The notes beneath the pieces are model-generated. The model did no database searches, was not told where the DNA came from, and worked only from the letters and a program-made list of their open reading frames with translations. Position numbers and translations under genes: made by a program. A DNA stretch of 41,781 nt, from assembly GCA_025457815.1 (NCBI GenBank), contig JALOTQ010000003.1, positions 1 to 41,781 on the forward strand. The letters run 5' to 3'. The DNA comes from Thermoplasmata archaeon. GTDB taxonomy: Archaea > Thermoplasmatota > Thermoplasmata > UBA10834. Positions 18,517 to 27,096 of the stretch are shown piece by piece; the first letter of the stretch is position 1, and every line of letters begins with the position of its first letter.

Positions 18517-19473
18517 TTGAGAGTGTCGAAGAACGTGGCCTATGGACTGATGGCCCTGGCCGCTGTACTGTGGGCGACGAACGGCATATTCTCGATGCTC
18601 ACCTACGACGAGGGCGCGAGCGTCATGCAGGTCACGGTCATCGCGACGACGCTGAGCGCCATCGTCCTCGTCATCCTGATCGGGTCACTGGACATGAAAT
18701 CCCTGAGGATCAAGAAGAAGGACCTCGGGCCGTTCATCGTGTTCAGCCTCATCACGGGCACATTCTTCGCGCTCGCGTGGTACGCCTGCCTCGAGAGGAC
18801 GGGCGTGGCGACGGCCGTCATCCTCCTCTACCTGTACCCCAGCATGGTCACCATCGCCTCGGTGTTCCTCCTGGGCGAGAAGCTCAACGCGCCAAAGGCC
18901 GTCGCGCTGCCGCTGACATTCATCGGGTGCGTGCTCGTGGCCGGCGCGCAGGAGTTCGAGGAGGGCCTGTCGTTCGACACCATCGGGATAATGCTCGGGA
19001 TCTTCACGGCACTCGCAGGGGCCGTCTACTACCTCTGGGGCAAGAAGTTCCTGGAAGTCTATTCCGCGAACACCGTGATCCTCTACATGACCGTCCTGTC
19101 CCTGCCTGGCCTGTTCGTCATCGGGGCCGCGGCCGACGCGCTAAGCACAAGCCCGAACGCCGACCTCTTCGACCTCGAGATCTCGTCCAACGGATGGATG
19201 TACTTGCTCTTCATCGCCATCTTCCCCGGGACCATCGCTTTCGTCGCGTCCATGGTCGCGCTGAACCACCTGGAAGCCAGCAAGGCCAGCATCATCGCGA
19301 GCATCGAGCCCGTCGCCGCCGTCATCATCGCGTGGCTGGTCCTGACGGAGACCATCAACGGGCTGCAGACCGTCGGGGTCGTGCTCGTGTTCGTCGGGGT
19401 CGTGCTCCTCAGACTGACCACCGAGAAGAAGGCCGCGGAGGAGCCGCCCGCGGCCGTCGTGCTCGAGAGGTGA
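18517..19473 (+). CDS. EamA/DMT-family transporter
   Basis: Ten hydrophobic segments, two EamA-like repeats (AAVLWATNGIFSM; YYLWGKKF; SKASIIASIEPVAAVIIAWLVLTETI). ORF extends to 18472; TTG 18517 is a likely start. Confidence 0.85.
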   Translation: MRVSKNVAYGLMALAAVLWATNGIFSMLTYDEGASVMQVTVIATTLSAIVLVILIGSLDMKSLRIKKKDLGPFIVFSLITGTFFALAWYACLERTGVATAVILLYLYPSMVTIASVFLLGEKLNAPKAVALPLTFIGCVLVAGAQEFEEGLSFDTIGIMLGIFTALAGAVYYLWGKKFLEVYSANTVILYMTVLSLPGLFVIGAAADALSTSPNADLFDLEISSNGWMYLLFIAIFPGTIAFVASMVALNHLEASKASIIASIEPVAAVIIAWLVLTETINGLQTVGVVLVFVGVVLLRLTTEKKAAEEPPAAVVLER

Positions 19474-19530
19474 CGCTCGGGGGGCGCTCAGGAAAGAGCA
19501 TATACTCTCCTGGGTCATCTCGGAAAGCAG

Positions 19531-20283
19531 ATGCTAGTCCCCCGAGCACCCAGCGGCATTCCTGGCCTTGACGCCATCATTCAGGGGGGCTTTCCCACGA
19601 ATTCTACGATTGCTTTGAGGGCGGAGCCCTCGAACCACACAGAGTACTTCGAGCAGCAGTTCGTCATGGAGGGGCTGAAGCAGGGCAAGTCGGCGGTGTA
19701 CTGCTGCCTCTCGAGGCCCGCCGCGAGCGTCATCAGGAGCATGAGGCACCAGGGATTCGATGTCCTGGAGCACATCGCCAACGACCAGCTGGTGTTCCTT
19801 GACTGCTACTCCATGCACAAGGAGATGGCGGTCCTCGGCGTCGACCAGGCCGTCCAGAAGAAGATCATAAGCGTCACGCAGATAGACGACGAGAGGCTGC
19901 TCCAGGACGGGCTCGCGACGGCGGTCGAGCGCATACACGAGCTGAAGGGTATGAGGGCGGTGTGCGAGAGCGTCCCGGGAACGCTCACGGGCGGCACCGC
20001 GGTCGAGATAATGCGCTGGGGCAGGAAGGCCTTCGGCGAGCTGAGGGCGTACGAGATCCTGGCACTGCACACTTTCCCGATAGGGGTCCGCGAGGAGCTA
20101 TTCAACGTGATGGCCCACGACTTCGACGCGATCCTCGAGATCAGGGCCGACAGGGGGCAGGAGAGGGTCCGATACCACCTGAGCATCCAGAAGATGCGCC
20201 TGACGGACTTCCCGCCAAAGATGCACGAGCTCGACACGGATGGGATGATGCTGACCCTAAAGACGGTCCAGAAGATAGGTTAG
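19531..20283 (+). CDS. RAD55/KaiC-like RecA-fold protein lacking a P-loop
   Basis: SGIPGLDAIIQGGFPTNSTIALRAEPSNHTEYFEQQFVMEGLKQGKSAVYCCLSRPAASVIRSMRHQGFD...FLDCYS; family framework present but Walker A degenerate. Confidence 0.75.
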   Translation: MLVPRAPSGIPGLDAIIQGGFPTNSTIALRAEPSNHTEYFEQQFVMEGLKQGKSAVYCCLSRPAASVIRSMRHQGFDVLEHIANDQLVFLDCYSMHKEMAVLGVDQAVQKKIISVTQIDDERLLQDGLATAVERIHELKGMRAVCESVPGTLTGGTAVEIMRWGRKAFGELRAYEILALHTFPIGVREELFNVMAHDFDAILEIRADRGQERVRYHLSIQKMRLTDFPPKMHELDTDGMMLTLKTVQKIG

Positions 20284-20285
20284 GC

Positions 20286-20813
20286 CTACATCGGGTAGCC
20301 GAGCACGTAGATGATTATGCCGATTATCGTGCCCCTGGTGAACCCTGCCAGGAGGTTGGTGAGCGCGAACCCCCGCAGGGACAGCAGCTTGCCCTCCTTG
20401 TTCAGGAGCGAGAAGATGTAGAGCGGGATCGTGTCTATCATGAACGGTATGGACATTATCACGAACAGGGCGTAGTAGCCGTACCTGCGCACGAACTTCT
20501 CGCTCTTCTGCAACAGCCACCTGAACCAGCCCCAGCGCTGGAAGCTGGAGATGGTCTCCTCGATCTTCTCCCCGATGAAGAACACCGCGACCGCGCCCGT
20601 GGCCTTCCCGAATGCGAGGACCAGCACCTTCAGCGGGAAGTAGATGCCGGGGTCGCCTATGAGCGCGACCTCGATCGGGATGGGCAGTATGATCGCCGCC
20701 AGGACGCAGAATATGAAGAAGACGAACAGGTATGTGGCGGGGTCAGCCTGGTTCTGCGAGAGCCAATCCATGAGCCCCGAGAAGAAGCTGGAGATGTCCG
20801 CCCACACGCTCAT
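20286..20813 (-). CDS. DedA/VTT-like membrane protein
   Basis: Multi-TM; IILPIPIEVALIGDPGIYFPLKVLVLAFGKATGAVAVFFIGEKIE, SIPFMIDTIPLYIFSLL. Confidence 0.6.
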   Translation of the reverse strand: MSVWADISSFFSGLMDWLSQNQADPATYLFVFFIFCVLAAIILPIPIEVALIGDPGIYFPLKVLVLAFGKATGAVAVFFIGEKIEETISSFQRWGWFRWLLQKSEKFVRRYGYYALFVIMSIPFMIDTIPLYIFSLLNKEGKLLSLRGFALTNLLAGFTRGTIIGIIIYVLGYPM

Positions 20814-20986
20814 TTCGGACTCGTCAGAAGCCTTTGGTTACTTCTAGATTCCCATGGCCTGCCGCCACGGCGCGCGCACGCGCGGGAAGCCCAAAATCAG
20901 GGCGAGCCAGAAAATTAGAAGGCGGTCAGAATAAATACCAAAGGCTTATATTCGTGGAACATCATTGCCCATAACTGGGATGTACT

Positions 20987-21601
20987 ATGGCTAAGCCCGA
21001 AGGGAAGGAAGAGGGAGACTGGTTTGCCCAGCTGGACGAAGAGCTGGAGAAGAAGACTTCGCAGATAACGGACAACTTCGTAGAGCAGACCACTCAGAAG
21101 GACTCCATAAACAAGGCGCTCCTGGGCGACTTCTTCCGCATTTGGATCAGGTTCAACAAGATCAACGTGCACCTCGCGATGTCCCCCGACCCGCAGGCAT
21201 CCACGTTCGCCACGTTCACCGTCTACCCGGAGCAGTGGAGCTTCCGGCCGGACTACGACTTCGCGGGCCTGGACAACGTATCGCTCATGGACAGGACCCA
21301 GGGCAGGGTCGGAGACTCCATCAAGGTCTGGTACTACAACGTGGACAGCCAGACGCATCTCAGGGCGGTGTTCGAGTTCTGCGAGGGAGAGCACTACTAC
21401 AAGTACGCGGGCTGGAAGAGGATCTTCTCGCAGTACGTGCTCCTCGACGTGCCGATCGGGAAGTTCGAGGAGAAGAAGTACCACGACATGCTCGCGGACG
21501 TGATCAAGCTCTGGTACGAGTCCCACCTGAAGAGGGACCGAGAGATCGTCCTGAAGCACATCAGGGAGAAGTACGAGAAGGGCGAGACCTTCACGCAGTG
21601 A
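20987..21601 (+). CDS. Uncharacterised soluble protein (204 aa)
   Basis: Clean ORF preceded by BRE/TATA aaaggcttatatt (20940-20952); no family recognised. Confidence 0.7.
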   Translation: MAKPEGKEEGDWFAQLDEELEKKTSQITDNFVEQTTQKDSINKALLGDFFRIWIRFNKINVHLAMSPDPQASTFATFTVYPEQWSFRPDYDFAGLDNVSLMDRTQGRVGDSIKVWYYNVDSQTHLRAVFEFCEGEHYYKYAGWKRIFSQYVLLDVPIGKFEEKKYHDMLADVIKLWYESHLKRDREIVLKHIREKYEKGETFTQ

Positions 21602-21610
21602 CCGAACGCT

Positions 21611-22885
21611 TCATAGCTGGTTCGGTCGGTTCTGCAGCCCCTCCATCGCGAAGTAGTACTCCATCAGGCACTGGTACCAGCGTGAGTCGTCGACCAGGTC
21701 GAGCCCTATGTCGTGGTACACGAACTGCCTCGACCAATCCCAGGCCATGCCGTTGTAAAGCGCGAGGCAGGGCGGGAACCATATGTTCAGGCCAGTGATG
21801 ACGTCCTTGAACTTCGCGCTGCTCCCCTCGTTCAGGAGGGCGGCGTTGAACGCGTCCGCGAAGGACGCGATGGCGTCGTCGAGGTCCCCGTCGATCCCCC
21901 TCAACCCCTGCAGCAGAGTGTAGGCATCAGGCACGTACTCGTAGCCTCCCATGCTCTGCCTGTTGCATATGAAGGCGTAGTTCAGGGCAGCCTTGACGGC
22001 ATCCGCATTCTCGGCCACCAGAGGCTCCAGCGCCTCGGCCACGTCCATGAACGCGGCGCCCAGCTCGTCCACGAGCGACATGTCGAACGCGGACAACGTC
22101 GCGTAGTTCTGATCTCCCGGGTCGGTGTGCTCGTAGAGCGTCTTGGAGCCGTAGTACGCCATGTACATGTCGACGAGGTCGTACGCGAATTCGCGCGGAG
22201 CGACCTCCGGGTCGGCCACGAGCGCGGTCAGGATCTGCTGATATGGTAGGCCCTCGTCCGGCATGAACAGCTCAGATGCGACGAACCAGTCGACAGCGCC
22301 CCTGAGCTCGTACACGAACTCCACGGTCGCCGCGTCGCACACGTCCATGGCGAGCACGTCCACACGGACGCCGTTCGAGGCAGACGCCTCCCTGATGGTC
22401 CGGGCCATGTCGTCCACGACCATGATGCCGTTGCCGTTCGTCTCGTCCCTGCACACGCCCCGCCACGCGTATCCGTGGTCTTGGAGCACGAGCATGGTCT
22501 TCTCGGCCGGGTAGTTCTGGAAGCCGTAGTCCAGGAACCGCTCGAGCGTGGCCGAGTCCGAGGAGTTGAGCTCCTCCCAGGTCTCCACCGTGTGGCACTC
22601 GCCGTCGTGTATGTCGTAGATCCACGTGCCGCTGACCGACAGGATGTCCATGTAAACGATGAAGTTGATCTCCGAGTTGTCCGTCAGCGCGGACTTCCAT
22701 GTATCGATAGCGAAGTCGAGGTAGGCCTCGAGGTCGTTGTCCGAGTCCCAGTAGATGAGGAGCGTCCACTCCTTTCCGTCATCGGTCTCCTCCGCTTCCG
22801 GAGATGCGGCGGACGCGCTCGGGAGCGCGAAAGCGATCACAATCAACAGACATAACGGAAGTCTAACGTGTTTGAGGCTAGCCAC
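21611..22885 (-). CDS. Secreted clostripain-like (C11) cysteine peptidase
   Basis: Signal peptide, EWTLLIYWDSDNDLE, LVLQDHGYAWRGVCRDETNG (His), DVLAMDVCDAATVEFVYEL (Cys). Confidence 0.85.
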   Translation of the reverse strand: MASLKHVRLPLCLLIVIAFALPSASAASPEAEETDDGKEWTLLIYWDSDNDLEAYLDFAIDTWKSALTDNSEINFIVYMDILSVSGTWIYDIHDGECHTVETWEELNSSDSATLERFLDYGFQNYPAEKTMLVLQDHGYAWRGVCRDETNGNGIMVVDDMARTIREASASNGVRVDVLAMDVCDAATVEFVYELRGAVDWFVASELFMPDEGLPYQQILTALVADPEVAPREFAYDLVDMYMAYYGSKTLYEHTDPGDQNYATLSAFDMSLVDELGAAFMDVAEALEPLVAENADAVKAALNYAFICNRQSMGGYEYVPDAYTLLQGLRGIDGDLDDAIASFADAFNAALLNEGSSAKFKDVITGLNIWFPPCLALYNGMAWDWSRQFVYHDIGLDLVDDSRWYQCLMEYYFAMEGLQNRPNQL

Positions 22886-23000
22886 CCTGTCCCCCCTGGC
22901 TTATGTGCCTCCCGCATGGCTCCGCCTGACCATAAACACTCACGTCGGATGAGGCAGTCAGTATCCGAAATTCAGCCTTCGGCGACCGCACTCGAATCGG

Positions 23001-23405
23001 CTAGTCTATGGAGCACTCCGCGACCCTCATGCACACGCTCCTCGCCTTCTCGTAGTCGCTCACGACGAAGACGAAGCTCATGGAGTCGTCCTTCTGCCCG
23101 AGCAGGTATGACGCGTTTATCTCGATGCCGCTCTCCACGAGCGACCTCGCCACCCTGAGCCATTGGCCCGGCTTGTTGAACACCCTGACGACCATGACCT
23201 GCCGGTCTCTGTATTGCAGGCCGGCCTTCATCAGCATCCTCCGGACCTCCTCCTCTGATCCCGTCAGGAACTTCACGACGTACCTTCCATCCACCTTGGC
23301 CGTCGCGACGGTGTTCAGGTTGATGTTGTGCTCTGCGAGTATCGATATCGCGTCGAGCAGTTCCTTCGTCGAGCCCTTGAATTCCAGTTCGAACTCGGTC
23401 GCCAT
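23001..23405 (-). CDS. ACT-domain protein
   Basis: STKELLDAISILAEHNINLNTVATAKVDGRYVVKFL and VVRVFNKPGQWLRVARSLVESGIEINASYLLG, two ACT-like repeats; ATG 23405. Confidence 0.75.
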   Translation of the reverse strand: MATEFELEFKGSTKELLDAISILAEHNINLNTVATAKVDGRYVVKFLTGSEEEVRRMLMKAGLQYRDRQVMVVRVFNKPGQWLRVARSLVESGIEINASYLLGQKDDSMSFVFVVSDYEKARSVCMRVAECSID

Positions 23406-23507
23406 ATGTTCCCTCCTAAGCTCCGGGACGGAATAGGGAGGCGAGTCATATTTATCCTGAACGATGCCCGACTTCGGCAATGGCCGAAAGAAACCAGAAG
23501 GGAAGGT

Positions 23508-23527
23508 CCGGGGCCGTCCGGCCCCGG
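23508..23527 (-). terminator. GC-rich perfect hairpin downstream of the second C11 peptidase gene
   Basis: CCGGGGCC-GTCC-GGCCCCGG 8-bp stem, just after the minus-strand stop at 23538. Confidence 0.45.
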
Positions 23528-23537
23528 TGTTTTGCGC

Positions 23538-24785
23538 TCACTCGAGCGAGTTCGCGTAGTAGGCCATCAGGCAGTCGTACCACATCGACTCGGCCACTAT
23601 GTCTAGCCCGATCTCGTGGTACACGAACTGCTGCCCCCAGACCCAGCTCCGGGACTCGTAGTTCGACAACGAGGGCGGGAAGTTGACCGTCAGCCCGTGG
23701 GCCGTGTCGTGGTACTTCCTGCTGTGGTCCTCCGCGAGCAGCGCGGCGTCGTAGGCCGACATGAAGTCCATGATGGCCGATGCCAGGGCGGGCTGGTCGG
23801 TTATCGACTCCTGCAGGCACTCCATGTACTCTATCATGTCGATCCCCCACTCGATGCTCGCGATGTTCGCCCATGGGCCGATCAGCGCTGAGCCCCTTGC
23901 GCCCTCGATCTGCCTCATGTAGTGCTCGAAGAGCGGTTCCAGGGTCTCGGTGAATGTGGAGAACGACCTGCCGAGCCCGTCAACCTTGCTCATATCGAAC
24001 GCGGAGCAGGTCGCGAAGTCCTGACTGTACTTCATGATGTGCTCGTAGTCCTTCTTCGAGCTGTAGTAGAGCACGTACTCGTGCACGATGTTGATTGCCA
24101 GCTCCTCGGGCGTCAGGTCGGGATCCTCCACGAGGTCCGTTATGAACATCTTGTACGGAAGGCCGTCGTACGGCACCATCGACTCGGACCCGACGACGTA
24201 CGACACGGCGTCCTTGAGCTCGTAGATCGCCTCGATGGTCATCATGTTGCACGCGTCGAACGCGAGCAGGTCGACGCCCGCGCCCCGGGCCTTGACGTTC
24301 TCCAGGGCCGTCGCGAGCATGTCCAGGCTCATGAGCGTGTCACCGTTCGTCTCGTCCTGGCAGAGGCCGCGCCATCCGTATCCGTGGTCCTGCATCACAA
24401 GCATCGTGTTCTCGGCAGGGAACTCGTCGACGCAGTAGTCCAGGAACCGCTCCAGGGTGGCCGGGTCTGAGGAGTTCAGCTCCTCCCATGTCTGGACGAG
24501 GTGTCTCTTCCCGTCGACAATGTCATAGACCCATGCGCCGTCCTCGGATAGGATGTCGATGAACGCGACGATGTTTATCTCGGAGTCGTCCGAGAGCGCC
24601 TTCTCCCAGGTGCTCATCGCGAACTCCGTGCAGAACTCCAGGTTGTTGTCCGCATCCCAGTACATCATCAGGGTCCATTTCTTTCCAGACGATTCTGTGA
24701 CCTGCCCCGCCATCGCGCTCACAGGCAGGGCGACGGCGACTGCGGTCAGCAGGCACAATAGAACATGCGTTCTCCCAAGCTTCGT
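23538..24785 (-). CDS. Secreted clostripain-like (C11) cysteine peptidase, paralog
   Basis: KWTLMMYWDADNNLE, LVMQDHGYGWRGLCQDETNG, DLLAFDACNMMTIEAIYEL. Open frame reaches TTG 24866, but signal peptide and SD point to a start at ACG 24785. Confidence 0.8.
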   Translation of the reverse strand, partial: TKLGRTHVLLCLLTAVAVALPVSAMAGQVTESSGKKWTLMMYWDADNNLEFCTEFAMSTWEKALSDDSEINIVAFIDILSEDGAWVYDIVDGKRHLVQTWEELNSSDPATLERFLDYCVDEFPAENTMLVMQDHGYGWRGLCQDETNGDTLMSLDMLATALENVKARGAGVDLLAFDACNMMTIEAIYELKDAVSYVVGSESMVPYDGLPYKMFITDLVEDPDLTPEELAINIVHEYVLYYSSKKDYEHIMKYSQDFATCSAFDMSKVDGLGRSFSTFTETLEPLFEHYMRQIEGARGSALIGPWANIASIEWGIDMIEYMECLQESITDQPALASAIMDFMSAYDAALLAEDHSRKYHDTAHGLTVNFPPSLSNYESRSWVWGQQFVYHEIGLDIVAESMWYDCLMAYYANSLE

Positions 24786-24827
24786 ACCAGACTCCCCCCA
24801 AATGCTACTGACTCCCGTATCCGAGGC

Positions 24828-25676
24828 ATGTCTGATAAGGATTTCCCACTCCGACCAGCAGCGCAACTGAATTATCGGGCCGAGGGCATCAGGGCGCGGG
24901 ACGGTAAGTCATTGGGCCTCTCGTTTGACAGGATCGCGGACAGGTACGACACGACGAGGTGGTATCCAGACCAGGTCATGGAGGACATCCTGGCCGTGCT
25001 CGAGAAGAACATCGACCCAGAAAGACCGATACTGGACGCAGGGGTGGGCACCGGGAGGTTCGCGAAACCGCTCCAGGACGCGGGCTTCACGGTGGTCGGC
25101 GTGGACATATCGGCGCGCATGCTGGAGAAGGCGAGGCAGAAGAGCGTGCAAGACCTCCTCCGGGCGGACATAACCGCCCTTCCGTTCAAGGACGAGGTGT
25201 TCGGCTCCGCCATGAGCGTCCATGTCCTGCACCTCATCTCCAACTGGAAGCTGGCCCTGAGGGAGATATCCAGGGTCACGACCGGACATCTGGTGTCCGT
25301 GGCCTTCAACAAGATGGAATCGCCCGCAGAGGAGCTGAGGAGGTTCTACGACCAGACCTGTGCGGACCTCGGGCACGTCGTGCACCATCCGGGCATGCGG
25401 GAGCGCGAGATGCCGGAGGTGTTCGAGCCCGACGAGGAGATCACGATAACCATGCACGAGCACCCCATCGACGTCCGGAACATCATCTCGGACTACTCGA
25501 ACAGGACCTACTCCAACCAGTGGATGATCCCCGAGGAGATCCACCAGCAGGCCATCGAGGCGCTCCAGGAGCGCTACGACGGCGTGGACCAGATCATAGG
25601 CCGTGAGAGGATATCGCTCCTCAAGTGGAGCGCCGACCGGATCTGGGAGTTCGCGGGCGATTTGGCCGCCAAGTGA
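24828..25676 (+). CDS. SAM-dependent class I methyltransferase
   Basis: RYDTTRWYPDQVMEDIL, PILDAGVGTGRFAKPLQDAGFTVVGVDISARMLEKAR, ADITALPFKDEVFGSAMSVHVLHLI. Confidence 0.88.
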   Translation: MSDKDFPLRPAAQLNYRAEGIRARDGKSLGLSFDRIADRYDTTRWYPDQVMEDILAVLEKNIDPERPILDAGVGTGRFAKPLQDAGFTVVGVDISARMLEKARQKSVQDLLRADITALPFKDEVFGSAMSVHVLHLISNWKLALREISRVTTGHLVSVAFNKMESPAEELRRFYDQTCADLGHVVHHPGMREREMPEVFEPDEEITITMHEHPIDVRNIISDYSNRTYSNQWMIPEEIHQQAIEALQERYDGVDQIIGRERISLLKWSADRIWEFAGDLAAK

Positions 25677-25779
25677 GCGCACACTTTCGGCTGCCCGTAG
25701 TGAATCCCTTTATATGCACGACCCTGGTTGTGTAGACAGCAGCGAAGGAAAAACAACGGCTGCTAAGAGGGGAGTTATT

Positions 25780-27096
25780 GTGGAGATAGAGAAGCTAGCG
25801 CCCCACGTTCAAGAGATTTCCAGGGCGCTCGGGGACAAGTTGTCAGAGGAACAGATAGCAGAGGAACTTCAGAAGTGCGTCGACGTCTACAGGCTCAGCA
25901 TACCGATGGCCAAGAGGAGCATCGTGAAGAAGTACGGAGGCGACGTCTCCGGCTTCTCGCTCACGTCGCAGAGGAAGCTCGCGGAGCTGAGGCCGAACGA
26001 GCCCGTCGTGGATTTCGTGGCCAAGGTCCTGTCTTCCAACATGAAGGAGATCAGCGTCAAGGGCGAGAAGAAGACCATTATGTTCGGCTTCCTGGGGGAC
26101 GAGACCACATCGCTTCCCTACACCGCGTGGGAGACCGAAGGCCTGGACATCAAGAAGGGCGATGTCATCACAGTCAAGGGCGCCTACACGAGGGAGTACC
26201 AGGGCAGGATCCAGATCAACTTCGGGAACAGGATCTCGATCCGCAAGGAGGACCCGTCCGTCATAGGGGACATACAGGTCGCCCAGGGACCTCCCAAGGT
26301 CGTGACCATAGGCGGCCTCAGGGAATCCATGGGATATGTCGAGGTGAAGGGACGGATACTCTCGGTCGAGCCGCGAGAGGTCACCGTCCAGGGAGAGCCG
26401 AAGAAGGTCTTCTCGGGGATCGTCGCGGACGAGACGGGCAAGGTCCAGTTCACCGCGTGGTCGGATTTCAGGCTCAAGCAGGGAGAGGTCGTCAGGATCT
26501 CGAAGGCCACCGTGAAGGCCTGGCGCGGGGTGCCCCAGCTGAGCTTCGACGAGCGCGGCGACGTCACCAAGGTGAAGGAGAAGTTCCCCTCGGCCGAGGA
26601 GCTCGCGAAGGGGCCTGTCCGGATGATATCAGAGGTCTCCGCGATGGGCGGCGGGATGGACGTGACGGTCCGCGGAACCCTGCTCGAGATCAGGGAGGGC
26701 TCCGGGCTCATCATGCGCTGCCCGGAGTGCAAGCGCGCCCTCCAGAAGGGCGTGTGCAAGCTCCACGGGCGCGTCGAGGGCGTCCCTGACCTGCGCATCA
26801 AGGCGATCCTGGACGACGGGAGCGGCGCGGTCAGCGTCGTGCTCAACCGCGATCTCACGGAGAAGCTCACGGGCGTCACGCTCGAAGAGGCCATGCAGAC
26901 GGCCAAGGACAAGATGGACCTGGAGGTGGTCGGGAACATGATGGCCGACACGCTCGCGCTCAAGGTCGCGACCGTGACGGGCTCCCTCAGGTCCGACCCC
27001 TACGGGCTATCGATGATAGCGAACGACGTCGAACTCAAGGCCGAGGACGCGAAGCCCGAGGCCGAGAAGCTCCTGGCCGACCTGGGGGGAGCCTGA
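25780..27096 (+). CDS. Replication protein A, large subunit-like ssDNA-binding protein
   Basis: Multiple OB-fold repeats (GFLGDETTSLPYTAWE, GIVADETGKVQFTAWSDF), zinc finger CPECKRALQKGVCKLHG; GTG start 25780 with aagagggga SD. Confidence 0.88.
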   Translation: MEIEKLAPHVQEISRALGDKLSEEQIAEELQKCVDVYRLSIPMAKRSIVKKYGGDVSGFSLTSQRKLAELRPNEPVVDFVAKVLSSNMKEISVKGEKKTIMFGFLGDETTSLPYTAWETEGLDIKKGDVITVKGAYTREYQGRIQINFGNRISIRKEDPSVIGDIQVAQGPPKVVTIGGLRESMGYVEVKGRILSVEPREVTVQGEPKKVFSGIVADETGKVQFTAWSDFRLKQGEVVRISKATVKAWRGVPQLSFDERGDVTKVKEKFPSAEELAKGPVRMISEVSAMGGGMDVTVRGTLLEIREGSGLIMRCPECKRALQKGVCKLHGRVEGVPDLRIKAILDDGSGAVSVVLNRDLTEKLTGVTLEEAMQTAKDKMDLEVVGNMMADTLALKVATVTGSLRSDPYGLSMIANDVELKAEDAKPEAEKLLADLGGA

